A DNA stretch of 18,091 nucleotides from an uncultured Veillonella sp. (GTDB taxonomy: Bacteria > Bacillota > Negativicutes > Veillonellales > Veillonellaceae), in NCBI GenBank assembly GCA_900552445.1, contig URZS01000003.1, forward strand, positions 1 to 18,091, given 5' to 3'. A program made the translations under genes and the position numbers. Below are positions 7,722 through 15,713 of the stretch, piece by piece (within the stretch, counting starts at the first letter, position 1; each line of letters starts with the position of its first letter). A model generated the notes under the pieces. That model was not told where the DNA came from. It saw nothing but the letters and a program-made list of their open reading frames with translations, and did not search any database.

Positions 7722-8540
7722 CTAACCTTTTACGATTTTATCAATAGCTACTAGATCGCGAAGCATAGCTTCGAATTGATCTAAATACAACATGTTTGGA
7801 CCATCGGATAATGCTTCCTCTGGATTGTCATGCACTTCAAAGAACAAGCCATCTACACCACTAGCTACAGCTGCGCGAGCCAAATTAGGTACAAATTCAC
7901 GATTACCACTAGATTTAGTACCTGCACCACCTGGTAATTGAACACTATGAGTAGCATCAAAGATGACTGGGTAGTCGAAAGAGCGCATGATAGGGAAGGA
8001 TCTCATATCTACTACGAGGTTGTTATAACCAAAGCTAAAACCACGTTCTGTAAGCATAAGATTTTCATTACCTGTTTCTTTCATTTTATTAAGAACATTT
8101 TCCATGTCCTTAGGCGCCATAAATTGGCCTTTTTTAACATTTACGCATTTACCAGTTTTAGCGGCACCGTAGACAAGGTCTGTTTGGCGGCATAAGAAAG
8201 CTGGAATTTGAAGAATATCTAATACTTCAGCAGCAGGCTCTATTTGCTCAATAGAGTGAATATCACTTACCACTGGTACGTTGAGTTCCTTCTTAATAGA
8301 AGCGAGCATTTTTAAACCTTCTTCTAGACCTGGGCCACGGAAGGAGCCAAAACTAGAACGATTAGCTTTATCGAAAGATGCTTTAAAGATGTAAGGAACA
8401 CCTAAACGCTGACAAATCTCTTTTGCACGTTTACCAATGGCTAATGTGCGATCATAGTCCTCGATAACACATGGTCCAGCAAGAACAAATAAGCCTTTGC
8501 CACCACCTACTGTAATATCTTTAATTTGAACTGTTTTCAT
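7722..8540 (-). CDS. kdsA: Kdo-8-phosphate synthase KdsA, metal-dependent class
   Basis: KdsA condenses arabinose 5-phosphate with phosphoenolpyruvate to give Kdo-8-phosphate. The 272 residues form a TIM barrel with the family signatures AGPCVIED (21-28), [12 protein letters not shown] (52-63), SDIHS (92-96) and FLCRQTDL (115-122). A cysteine (C24) takes the place of the asparagine found in the metal-free E. coli type. C24, H198, E235 and D246 have the same spacing as the metal ligands C11, H185, E222 and D233 of Aquifex aeolicus KdsA. It should therefore belong to the metal-dependent class. The ATG directly abuts the kdsB stop codon (TAAATG), with an AGAGGAG site inside kdsB. Confidence 0.95.
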   Translation of the reverse strand: MKTVQIKDITVGGGKGLFVLAGPCVIEDYDRTLAIGKRAKEICQRLGVPYIFKASFDKANRSSFGSFRGPGLEEGLKMLASIKKELNVPVVSDIHSIEQIEPAAEVLDILQIPAFLCRQTDLVYGAAKTGKCVNVKKGQFMAPKDMENVLNKMKETGNENLMLTERGFSFGYNNLVVDMRSFPIMRSFDYPVIFDATHSVQLPGGAGTKSSGNREFVPNLARAAVASGVDGLFFEVHDNPEEALSDGPNMLYLDQFEAMLRDLVAIDKIVKG

Positions 8541-9272
8541 TTATTTCTCCTCTTGCTCGTAAATAGCATTTACACGAGCTAAGTCTTCCGGTGTGTCTAC
8601 ACCGATAAATCGTTTATCTGTAAGAATAACACGAATAGTATAGCCATTTTCAAGAGCTCGTAATTGCTCTAACGATTCCGTTTGCTCCGCCGCAGTTGGT
8701 TCCATCTTAGCGTAATGTAATAAGAAATCTCTACGATACGCATAGATACCAATATGTTTTAATGGAGTTCGCACAAAATCATGGCGAGGATAGGGAATTA
8801 AAGATCTTGAAAAATACATCGCATCATTGCGATTATTTAAAATGACCTTTACCGCTGACGGTTCATCGTATTCCTCCTCTAATAAAGGAGTAGCTACGGT
8901 AGCCATTTGCAAGTTTGGATCCTCTTCAAAAAGATGGGCTAAGTCATCAATAAGGTTTGGCTCAATCATAGGCTCATCACCTTGGACATTGATAACTACA
9001 TCTAAGTCAGTATAATGACTAGCAACCTCTGCTAATCGATCAGTCCCTGTCGGATGATTAGGGTCTGTCATCATAACAGTTCCCCCAAATTGTTGAACTG
9101 CAGAATAAACGCGGTCATCATCAGTGGCAACAATAGTACATGCAGTTTTAGTTGCTTGAGATACCCTATCGTAAACGCGTTCAATCATCGGCTTTCCTCC
9201 GATATCAGCTAGTGGTTTACCAGGTAATCTAGTAGAACCATAACGGGCAGGAATGACACAACCAAACTTCAC
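8541..9272 (-). CDS. kdsB: CMP-Kdo synthetase KdsB
   Basis: KdsB activates Kdo with CTP to give CMP-Kdo, the donor for WaaA. The 243 residues carry the nucleotide-binding start IPARYGSTRLPGKPL (7-21), the DPNHPTGTDR loop (70-79), the metal-binding NVQGDEP (95-101, D99) and the C-terminal GVDTPEDL motif. Length matches E. coli KdsB (248). The start is a GTG at 9270-9272 that gives the expected MKFGCVIPAR opening. The Shine-Dalgarno is weak (a GGGG run about 7 bases upstream), so initiation may be modest compared with neighbours. Its stop codon touches the kdsA start. Confidence 0.95.
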   Translation of the reverse strand: MKFGCVIPARYGSTRLPGKPLADIGGKPMIERVYDRVSQATKTACTIVATDDDRVYSAVQQFGGTVMMTDPNHPTGTDRLAEVASHYTDLDVVINVQGDEPMIEPNLIDDLAHLFEEDPNLQMATVATPLLEEEYDEPSAVKVILNNRNDAMYFSRSLIPYPRHDFVRTPLKHIGIYAYRRDFLLHYAKMEPTAAEQTESLEQLRALENGYTIRVILTDKRFIGVDTPEDLARVNAIYEQEEK

Positions 9273-9316
9273 AATAAAACCCCATTTCTGTTATTCGTGT
9301 ATCTTATTATTATACA

Positions 9317-10429
9317 CTAAATCTCTAAATTTTCTATGAATTCTTGTTTTCCAGAAATAAACTCAATCCCTATAGATAGCACTAGAATCGGTATTTTTAA
9401 GTCTTCGATTGCATGCAATTGACTCAACTTCACCGCATCCTTTTCTGTAATGCAAATTGCATCAGCTTGATGAGCAAACGCTTCTTTCCAAATATCTACT
9501 ACATCATCATTGGTAAAGTCGTGATGATCACCAAATGGTAAAGTATGAACCACATTATATCCTACATCAGTCAAAGTTTGCGTAAAGGAGTGTGGATTAC
9601 CTATACCACTAACTGCCATAATATGCTGATCCTTATAGGCGTCTACAGGAGCACCAGCGGTACCATTAGCCCACTCATCCAAGGTATACATAAATTGAGG
9701 CTTATGTGTAGTTTCATAGACAGGTATATTTGGAACTAGCAGAGATAAGCGCTTACGAATCCCCGACACAATACCTGGTGCCACTTGATCAACCTTCGTA
9801 AGGACAATGATATGAGCTCGTTGCAAACCACTTAGTGGTTCACGCAATAAACCTCGTGGTAATACATGGTCATAGCCAAACGGATTAGACGCATCGATGA
9901 GCACGATATCAATATCTCTAGCTAATGCGCGATGTTGAAATCCATCATCCATTACAAGACAATCGGCCCCGAGTTCATTAATAGCAATCTCTGCCGATTT
10001 TGTTCGTTCACGGCCAATGATAACATTAGACTTTTGCAAAACCTTTGCAAGCAGCCAAGCTTCATCACCACTAATAGTTGGTTCTACAAGCATTGTGCCA
10101 TCTTTAGAAATAATGATATTCTTCTTGTTATCTTCTGCTCGATAACCACGGCTAAGCACCGTAGGATGAAGGCCCTTTTGGGTGAGTACATCACAGATAA
10201 ATCGTACCATCGGTGTTTTACCAGTACCACCAGCCGTAATATTACCAACACTGATAACAGGTACTGTAACTTTTGTAACGCCTTTGCCTTCATCAAATTT
10301 AGCATTGCGCATGGATACAGCCTTCTCATAACCTTTACTTAAAAAGCCTAAGCTAGAACGAGCTATATCACCTAATATGGATTGATTTTCACCACTAACT
10401 ATGGATTTGAATAATGCTTCCCCACTCAT
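9317..10429 (-). CDS. lpxK: Tetraacyldisaccharide 4'-kinase LpxK
   Basis: LpxK phosphorylates the 4' position of the lipid A disaccharide at the inner-membrane face. The 370 residues include the P-loop GNITAGGTGKT (62-72), the conserved LSRGYR (92-97), GDEA (121-124) and the DDGFQHR motif (161-167) that is diagnostic for LpxK. The hydrophobic N-terminus of some LpxK proteins is replaced here by an amphipathic region (about 5-40). It is longer than E. coli LpxK (328), mostly through the N-terminal 50 residues. The ATG follows a GGAGGG site. It lies 55 bases after waaA and 44 bases before kdsB, the loosest spacing inside the run. Confidence 0.93.
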   Translation of the reverse strand: MSGEALFKSIVSGENQSILGDIARSSLGFLSKGYEKAVSMRNAKFDEGKGVTKVTVPVISVGNITAGGTGKTPMVRFICDVLTQKGLHPTVLSRGYRAEDNKKNIIISKDGTMLVEPTISGDEAWLLAKVLQKSNVIIGRERTKSAEIAINELGADCLVMDDGFQHRALARDIDIVLIDASNPFGYDHVLPRGLLREPLSGLQRAHIIVLTKVDQVAPGIVSGIRKRLSLLVPNIPVYETTHKPQFMYTLDEWANGTAGAPVDAYKDQHIMAVSGIGNPHSFTQTLTDVGYNVVHTLPFGDHHDFTNDDVVDIWKEAFAHQADAICITEKDAVKLSQLHAIEDLKIPILVLSIGIEFISGKQEFIENLEI

Positions 10430-10484
10430 AGGAGATCCCTCCGATTATGTAATATGATAGAGTAATTAAACAAATTATATAGCC

Positions 10485-11789
10485 TTACGGAATAATTTGA
10501 TGTTTTTCAAATAACAAACGTAATTCTTGTGTATTACGTTGTGTAGCACCACGGTTTTCTTGAATGATTTCAAGACAATGTCGGCCCATTTCTTCCGCCA
10601 GTGCCTTATCCTTACATAGGCGTAAGACCATAGTTGTTAAGGCCTTGCCATTTTTCACTTGTTCACAAGCTCCACGAGAATTTAACAGTGCGAAGATTTC
10701 TTTAAAGTTAAACATATGTGGGCCAACTAAGATTGGCTTACCGTGTGCAGCAGGTTCCAAAATATTATGGCCCCCAGTCTTCACAAGAGAACCACCTACA
10801 AAGATGATATCCCCTAAGCTATAAAGACGACCGAGCTCACCAATGGTATCCAAGATAACAACAGGAATACCTTCATGCACAGGTTCTATCATATCACTAC
10901 GACAAATTGCACTCAGTTCATAACGTTTCGCAAGATTTTGTATATCATGGCCGCGATAGATTTCACGAGGTGCAATTAATAATCGAGCTTGTGGATATTC
11001 TTTTAAAACCTGTATGAACGTTTCAAAAATAGTCTCTTCTTCACCCTTATGTGTACTGCCTGCAATAATAATTGGATGATTATTACCAAAGCCAAATTCA
11101 TCAAGAAGTGCTTGTTTTTCGTCATCTGATACAGTGGCATACGTTTGATCATATTTCATATTGCCTGTTACAGTAATATCTGGTGTATGAGCACCTAAAT
11201 ATTCAATATGAGCCGCATCAAATTTAGACTGCATGCAGAAACGCTCGATGGAACGCAACATTTCACGCGTGAAAGCGCTAATATACTTGTAGCGTTTCAT
11301 ACTGCGGTCAGAAATACGACCGTTAACCATCATAACAGGAATATTTTCCGATTGAGCAATACGCAAGAAGTTAGGCCAGATTTCAGTTTCTACAAGCAAA
11401 ATAGTAATTGGTTTGATAATGTGTAAAATTTTACGAGTTAAATATGGCAAATCTAAAGGGAAGAAAATAATCCCTTCTGCCTCAGGAATAATTCGATGCG
11501 CCATAGCATGACCAGTTGCGGTAACAACAGACACAACTACAACAGCTTCAGGAAATTCCTTTTTAACCTCTTTTACCAATGGACTAGTAGCCACAATTTC
11601 CCCTACAGAAGCAGCGTGAATCCAAATGGCACGGCGGCCTTCAATTTTTTTTAATAGTGAGGCTGGCATATAGCCTGCGCTCTGTTTGATACGCTCATAG
11701 AAACCTTCTTCAAAGGCGAGTCGGTATAAAATAACCGGTATCAAGCCAATCCAATAGATTATGAGCAATACATTATATATCCAGTACAT
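10485..11789 (-). CDS. waaA: Kdo transferase WaaA (KdtA)
   Basis: WaaA transfers Kdo from CMP-Kdo to the lipid A precursor. The 434 residues start with a membrane anchor (about 4-22) and then show the GT-B fold of family GT30. The HAASVGEI segment has the catalytic-type glutamate (E64). ETEIWPNFL follows in the middle of the protein, and the donor-site block contains FVGGSL, GGHNILEPAAHGKPI and GPHMFNFKEI. Length fits E. coli WaaA (425). Sequence alone does not show whether one, two or more Kdo units are added. The ATG lies two bases after the msbA stop codon, with an AAAGGA site inside msbA. Confidence 0.95.
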   Translation of the reverse strand: MYWIYNVLLIIYWIGLIPVILYRLAFEEGFYERIKQSAGYMPASLLKKIEGRRAIWIHAASVGEIVATSPLVKEVKKEFPEAVVVVSVVTATGHAMAHRIIPEAEGIIFFPLDLPYLTRKILHIIKPITILLVETEIWPNFLRIAQSENIPVMMVNGRISDRSMKRYKYISAFTREMLRSIERFCMQSKFDAAHIEYLGAHTPDITVTGNMKYDQTYATVSDDEKQALLDEFGFGNNHPIIIAGSTHKGEEETIFETFIQVLKEYPQARLLIAPREIYRGHDIQNLAKRYELSAICRSDMIEPVHEGIPVVILDTIGELGRLYSLGDIIFVGGSLVKTGGHNILEPAAHGKPILVGPHMFNFKEIFALLNSRGACEQVKNGKALTTMVLRLCKDKALAEEMGRHCLEIIQENRGATQRNTQELRLLFEKHQIIP

Positions 11790-11791
11790 GG

Positions 11792-13522
11792 TTATCCTTT
11801 GTGGGAGAATTGAACGGAATAGAGATGGTTGTACAATCCGCCGTCAACAGCTAATAGCTCTTGGTGAGTCCCCTGCTCTACCAAGCGACCTTGATTAAGT
11901 ACAACAATTTGATGAGCATTTTGAACAGTGCTCAATCGATGGGCAATAACAAATGCTGTACGCCCTTTCATGAGACGATCCAGTGCCTCTTGTACAAGTT
12001 TTTCACTCTCTGTATCTAATGCAGATGTAGCTTCATCTAAAATTAGAATACGAGGATCTTTTAGAATAGCCCGTGCAATAGCAACGCGTTGACGCTGACC
12101 ACCAGATAAGGAGCTGCCTCGTTCGCCTACGATAGTATCGAGGCCATCAGGCATCTTTTCAACGAATTCAAGCACATTAGCAGCCTTAGCCGCCTCATAT
12201 ACCTCTTCATCAGTAGCGTCCAAACGACCATACAAGATATTCTCTTTAATAGTAGCGTTGAACAATACAGTTTCTTGTGGTACAAGGCCGATTTGCTCGC
12301 GCAAGGACTTAAAAGTAACATCCTTAATATCGTAACCATCAATAGTAATTGAGCCACCTGTAACATCATAGAAACGAGGTAATAAGTTTGCCAAAGTAGT
12401 CTTGCCTGCACCAGAAGGACCTACAAGGGCTACGCTTTCACCAGCCTTAACAGACAAGGTAAAGTTTTCTAGTGCCATCTTTTCTCCATCATAGGAGAAG
12501 GACACATCTTTGAACTCAACATCACCTTTAATATGAGGCAATGTAATGGCATCAGCTTTTTCTACTACATCCGTCTTAGTATCTAAAATTTCAAAAACAC
12601 GGTCCGCAGCAGCCAAGGCCTTTTGAATATTACCATATACTTGACTCAATCGTTTTACTGGGTTAGACAAGTTAATAGCATAAATCAAGAATGCAATTAA
12701 AGAACCAGCCGTAATTGTGCCAGTTACTACGGAATAACCACCGTACCAAAGAATAACTGCTACAGCGATAGCCGCAGAGAACTCAACCATTGGGCTTAGT
12801 AAGCTTGTCAATTTGGTAGCCTTAATAACAGCTCTAAAGTTACGATCGTTTTCAGTTTCGAAACGGTGGCGCTCAAAATCTTCACGAGAAAAAGATTTCA
12901 CCACTCTAATAGCGCTGATGACCTCTTGTAAAAGTGCCGTAATATCGGCTATACGTCCTTGCACGTCATGACCGGCAACGCGAAGCTTTTTACCAAACAC
13001 ATTAATAATTATCAAGACTACTGGAACCGTAACGAAGGTAACGAGTGTCAATTTCCAGTCGATGAGAAGCATAGACACCAAGGAACCAATAAGTGTTACG
13101 GATTCAGTAATAAAGGAAATCAAATTATCTACAACGGCAGTTTGCAAGGCAGCAACGTCATTCGTAAGATTACTCATGATAACGCCTGTCTTGCGTCGAT
13201 CAAAATAAGATAGACTTAATTTTTGTAAATGATTAAAGATAGCCTCACGTACATCGATAATAACGCGTTGTCCAATGTAGGACATATTATAGGTTTGACC
13301 ATAAGTGGCAAAACCACGAATCAAGAATATCAAAATGATGGCCCCTACAATGAGGTTCAACATAAACATATTCTTTTCGTCTAATACTTGGTCAACTACG
13401 TTCTTGATTAGCCAAGGTACTACCAAGTAGGCAGCAGCAGCGACAATCATACAGAACACTGCAAAAATCATGCGCTTATAATAAGGCTTTACAAAGTATA
13501 AGAGCCTAGAATAACTATTCAT
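11792..13522 (-). CDS. msbA: Lipid A flippase MsbA (ABC exporter half-transporter)
   Basis: MsbA flips core-lipid A from the inner to the outer face of the inner membrane. From the chosen start the protein has 576 residues: a six-helix type IV transporter domain (about 10-310) and an ATPase domain with Walker A GPSGAGKT (368-375), signature LSGGQ (472-476) and Walker B ILILDE (492-497), followed by the IAHRLST switch. The open frame extends ten codons further, but the ATG at 13520-13522 has the well-placed AAGGAG and gives the usual MNSYSRLLYFVKPY opening. It overlaps lpxB by 8 bases. A multidrug exporter would look similar, but the position between lpxB and waaA makes MsbA much more likely. 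Confidence 0.92.
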   Translation of the reverse strand: MNSYSRLLYFVKPYYKRMIFAVFCMIVAAAAYLVVPWLIKNVVDQVLDEKNMFMLNLIVGAIILIFLIRGFATYGQTYNMSYIGQRVIIDVREAIFNHLQKLSLSYFDRRKTGVIMSNLTNDVAALQTAVVDNLISFITESVTLIGSLVSMLLIDWKLTLVTFVTVPVVLIIINVFGKKLRVAGHDVQGRIADITALLQEVISAIRVVKSFSREDFERHRFETENDRNFRAVIKATKLTSLLSPMVEFSAAIAVAVILWYGGYSVVTGTITAGSLIAFLIYAINLSNPVKRLSQVYGNIQKALAAADRVFEILDTKTDVVEKADAITLPHIKGDVEFKDVSFSYDGEKMALENFTLSVKAGESVALVGPSGAGKTTLANLLPRFYDVTGGSITIDGYDIKDVTFKSLREQIGLVPQETVLFNATIKENILYGRLDATDEEVYEAAKAANVLEFVEKMPDGLDTIVGERGSSLSGGQRQRVAIARAILKDPRILILDEATSALDTESEKLVQEALDRLMKGRTAFVIAHRLSTVQNAHQIVVLNQGRLVEQGTHQELLAVDGGLYNHLYSVQFSHKG

Positions 13523-14657
13523 TACATTTCTCCTTACCGAGATCATATACAAGATGTGCTACTCGTTTTACAGCACCAGGCTCACCTAATTTATGATGTA
13601 CCTCACGTAATTCACTACGCATAGCTTCGTTCTTTTCTACATCACTAATGAGAGGTTCTACTAAGGATACAATCGCCTCTGGTGTAACAGCATCTTGCAA
13701 TAATTCAGGAATTACTTCTTTACCAGCCACAATATTAGGCAAACCTACATGTGTTACATTGACCACCATCTTACCAATACCATACGTTATGGGAGATACG
13801 CGATACAATAATACGGTTGGCAATTCCATCATAGCCGTTTCTAATGTAGCTGTTCCTGATGCGGCAAGGCATACATCGCAAATTTGCATCAAATCATATG
13901 TATGGTCTTCTGTAATCGTAACTGGCACCTTATGAGCATCGATGAAAGTTTCTAACTCACTGCGATCGATGGTGTGTGCACGAGGCAAGAAGAATTGAAT
14001 ATCTTCATGGTTTGCCATCAATTGCTCACCACTTTTTAACATCGTATCAAGCAAGGATAAAACCTCTTGCTTGCGACTACCAGGCATGAGCAATACCTTT
14101 TTAGCGTCTTTACGAGCGCCGAAGTATTCTTCAGCCTCCTCTTTAGTCATCGTAGGATGTACGATATCTAATAAGGGATGGCCTACGAACTCTACATCAC
14201 ATTTATATTTGCGATACGCTTCGGCTTCAAAAGGAAATATAGATGCAACCTTTGTTACATACTTGCGAATTGTATTACCACGACTGCTATGCCAAGCCCA
14301 AATCGTAGGAGCAATATAATAAAGAACTGGAATGCCCAATTCATGAGCTACAGCAGCAAGTTTCATATTAAACCCAGGATAATCTACACAAACGAGGATA
14401 TCCGGTTTTTCCTTCATCATGACGCGTTTTAAGTACGTCCGTAACTTAAAGAATTTTGGTAAGGATTTTACAATCTCCACAATACCAATGACGCCAAGGT
14501 TTTTAATGTCATATACAATGCGAACACCGGCGCGCTCCATCAAGGTGCCGCCCATGCCAAACATGTCTACAGAAGGATCTATTTCTCTCAATGCATTGGC
14601 AACACTTGCCGCATGAGTATCACCGGATGCTTCACCGGCAGAAAACATGACTTTCAT
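13515..14657 (-). CDS. lpxB: Lipid A disaccharide synthase LpxB
   Basis: LpxB (GT19) joins lipid X and UDP-2,3-diacylglucosamine to form the tetra-acyl disaccharide monophosphate at the inner membrane. From the chosen start it has 380 residues (E. coli 382), opening with MKVMFSAGEASGDTHA, whose GEASGD (8-13) is a family signature. YIAPTIWAW, VGHPLLD, LLMPGSRKQEV and ASGTATLETA follow in the expected order. The longer open frame adds 15 unlike residues. The ATG at 14655-14657 is preferred because it overlaps the lpxI stop codon (TAATG) and has an AGAAAGGA site. Confidence 0.95.
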   Translation of the reverse strand: MKVMFSAGEASGDTHAASVANALREIDPSVDMFGMGGTLMERAGVRIVYDIKNLGVIGIVEIVKSLPKFFKLRTYLKRVMMKEKPDILVCVDYPGFNMKLAAVAHELGIPVLYYIAPTIWAWHSSRGNTIRKYVTKVASIFPFEAEAYRKYKCDVEFVGHPLLDIVHPTMTKEEAEEYFGARKDAKKVLLMPGSRKQEVLSLLDTMLKSGEQLMANHEDIQFFLPRAHTIDRSELETFIDAHKVPVTITEDHTYDLMQICDVCLAASGTATLETAMMELPTVLLYRVSPITYGIGKMVVNVTHVGLPNIVAGKEVIPELLQDAVTPEAIVSLVEPLISDVEKNEAMRSELREVHHKLGEPGAVKRVAHLVYDLGKEKCNE

Positions 14658-15493
14658 TATGAATCCTTTCTGGAATTTACAAATTCTTGGTCTACAGCAC
14701 AAATAACAATACCATGACGATTGGCCATATCAAGTACATCTTGTTGTTGTACAAAAATAGTCTTTTCCGCTTCAACAGCTAGCACTTTACAGCCACTGTC
14801 AATCATGGACATCAATGTCTTTATACCCACTGCCGGCACATCAAAGCGTACATCTTGATTTGGTTTTTCTGTTTTTACTACAACAGCCTCACCACGGCCA
14901 AGCTCACCACCGCGCAAAATACACTTATCAGTACCCTCAATGGCTTCAATCGCCATCGCCGCTTTATGCTTAACAACAACAGTTTGCCCAATATCAAGGC
15001 CGCCCATTTGTTTCGCTAATTCAAAGCCAAAGCATATATCTTCCCATTGTTCTTCTGTTGGCTGTGCTTTTGAAAATACACCGACCTTAGGCATAAATGG
15101 TTTTAAGTATACTGTCTGATCTAATACCTTAAAGCCTTCTCTTTCAATTTCATCAACGATGGCAAGCATGATCGTATCATCCTTGCGATTTTTTAACCGT
15201 TTAAGAACACCTAGTGTTTTCAAATCTGGGAAGCTAAGTCCCTTAAAAAGTATTTCCTTAGTTACTTTGCCTAACATAGTTAATTCAACAACACCTTCAT
15301 TTTTTAAGGTCTTGAAGATTTTACCTAGTTTAGCAACACTAATATCATAGAAAGCATCGGCCTCAGCCTTTAAAGCCGGGTCAATATCAGGTACCACACC
15401 GATAACAACCACTTCGTGGCCTAATACATGAGCAGCGCGCATGAATTCTACAGGCAAAGCACCAATGCCCGCAATTAATCCTACCTTTGCCAA
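14657..15493 (-). CDS. lpxI: UDP-2,3-diacylglucosamine pyrophosphatase LpxI
   Basis: LpxI (DUF1009) hydrolyses UDP-2,3-diacylglucosamine to lipid X plus UMP. It replaces the unrelated LpxH of E. coli and is known from Caulobacter and many other diderms. The 278 residues open with KVGLIAGIGALPVEF, continue through LTMLGKVTKEILF (71-83), and carry the conserved acid block DVRFDVPAVG (214-223). Length matches the family (about 270-280). The start codon is TTG (15491-15493). It is chosen because a perfect AGGAGG sits 7 bases before it and no ATG lies near the family's usual N-terminus. It is the first gene of the long operon. Confidence 0.93.
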   Translation of the reverse strand: MAKVGLIAGIGALPVEFMRAAHVLGHEVVVIGVVPDIDPALKAEADAFYDISVAKLGKIFKTLKNEGVVELTMLGKVTKEILFKGLSFPDLKTLGVLKRLKNRKDDTIMLAIVDEIEREGFKVLDQTVYLKPFMPKVGVFSKAQPTEEQWEDICFGFELAKQMGGLDIGQTVVVKHKAAMAIEAIEGTDKCILRGGELGRGEAVVVKTEKPNQDVRFDVPAVGIKTLMSMIDSGCKVLAVEAEKTIFVQQQDVLDMANRHGIVICAVDQEFVNSRKDS

Positions 15494-15500
15494 GACTTTA

Positions 15501-15506
15501 CCTCCT
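15501..15506 (-). promoter_or_regulatory. Ribosome binding site fixing the TTG start of lpxI
   Basis: A perfect AGGAGG on the minus strand is followed by a 7-base spacer and then TTG. The strong site and ideal spacing decide the start, since the next in-frame ATG would remove the conserved GLIAGIGALP opening. Confidence 0.85.
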
Positions 15507-15677
15507 AGATGGCTCTATGGCCTATATATCAATTCGTAATCTCAAATTTATAATGATTTGACTAGAAAAAGACATAATCATATACAATATATTGTACTAT
15601 AAATAGCCACTTTTTACCATTAAAACACCACGGTTTATGCCCTTTTCTTCATCATTTTATTAGATTTTTTTTAACAC
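15507..15677 (-). promoter_or_regulatory. Non-coding leader of the lpxI operon with a 14-base palindrome
   Basis: The gap between the lpxA terminator and the lpxI ribosome site holds no supportable gene. It should contain the promoter of the long operon, since the terminator precedes it. A perfect palindrome, TACAATATATTGTA, lies at 15583-15596. TATGAT and TATAAA elements occur near it on the minus strand, but no -35/-10 pair stands out. The palindrome could be an operator, or just part of an AT-rich promoter. Confidence 0.4.
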
Positions 15678-15706
15678 AAAAAAGACCTCGCATATAATAC
15701 GAGGTC
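15678..15706 (-). terminator. Intrinsic terminator after lpxA
   Basis: A 10-pair stem with one G-T pair (15684-15693 with 15697-15706, core GACCTCG/CGAGGTC) lies directly after the lpxA stop codon. Read on the minus strand it is followed by six T (15678-15683). This is a textbook Rho-independent terminator separating lpxC-fabZ-lpxA from the lpxI operon. Confidence 0.92.
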
Positions 15707-15713
15707 CTTAAAT

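Noticed and set aside
9297..9317. Inverted repeat GTGTAT/ATACAC between lpxK and kdsB
   Set aside because: The stem has only six AT-rich pairs with a 9-base loop and no T run after it on the minus strand, so it is not a convincing terminator.
10474..10479. TATAAT on the minus strand in the waaA-lpxK gap
   Set aside because: No -35 element lies at 16-18 bases, and the flanking genes share direction and pathway. An internal promoter is possible but not supported.
13523..13552. 10-codon N-terminal extension of msbA
   Set aside because: The AAGGAG site is placed for the ATG at 13522, and the shorter product has the normal MsbA start.
14658..14702. 15-codon N-terminal extension of lpxB
   Set aside because: The extra residues precede the conserved MKVMFSAGEASGD start and lie wholly inside lpxI.
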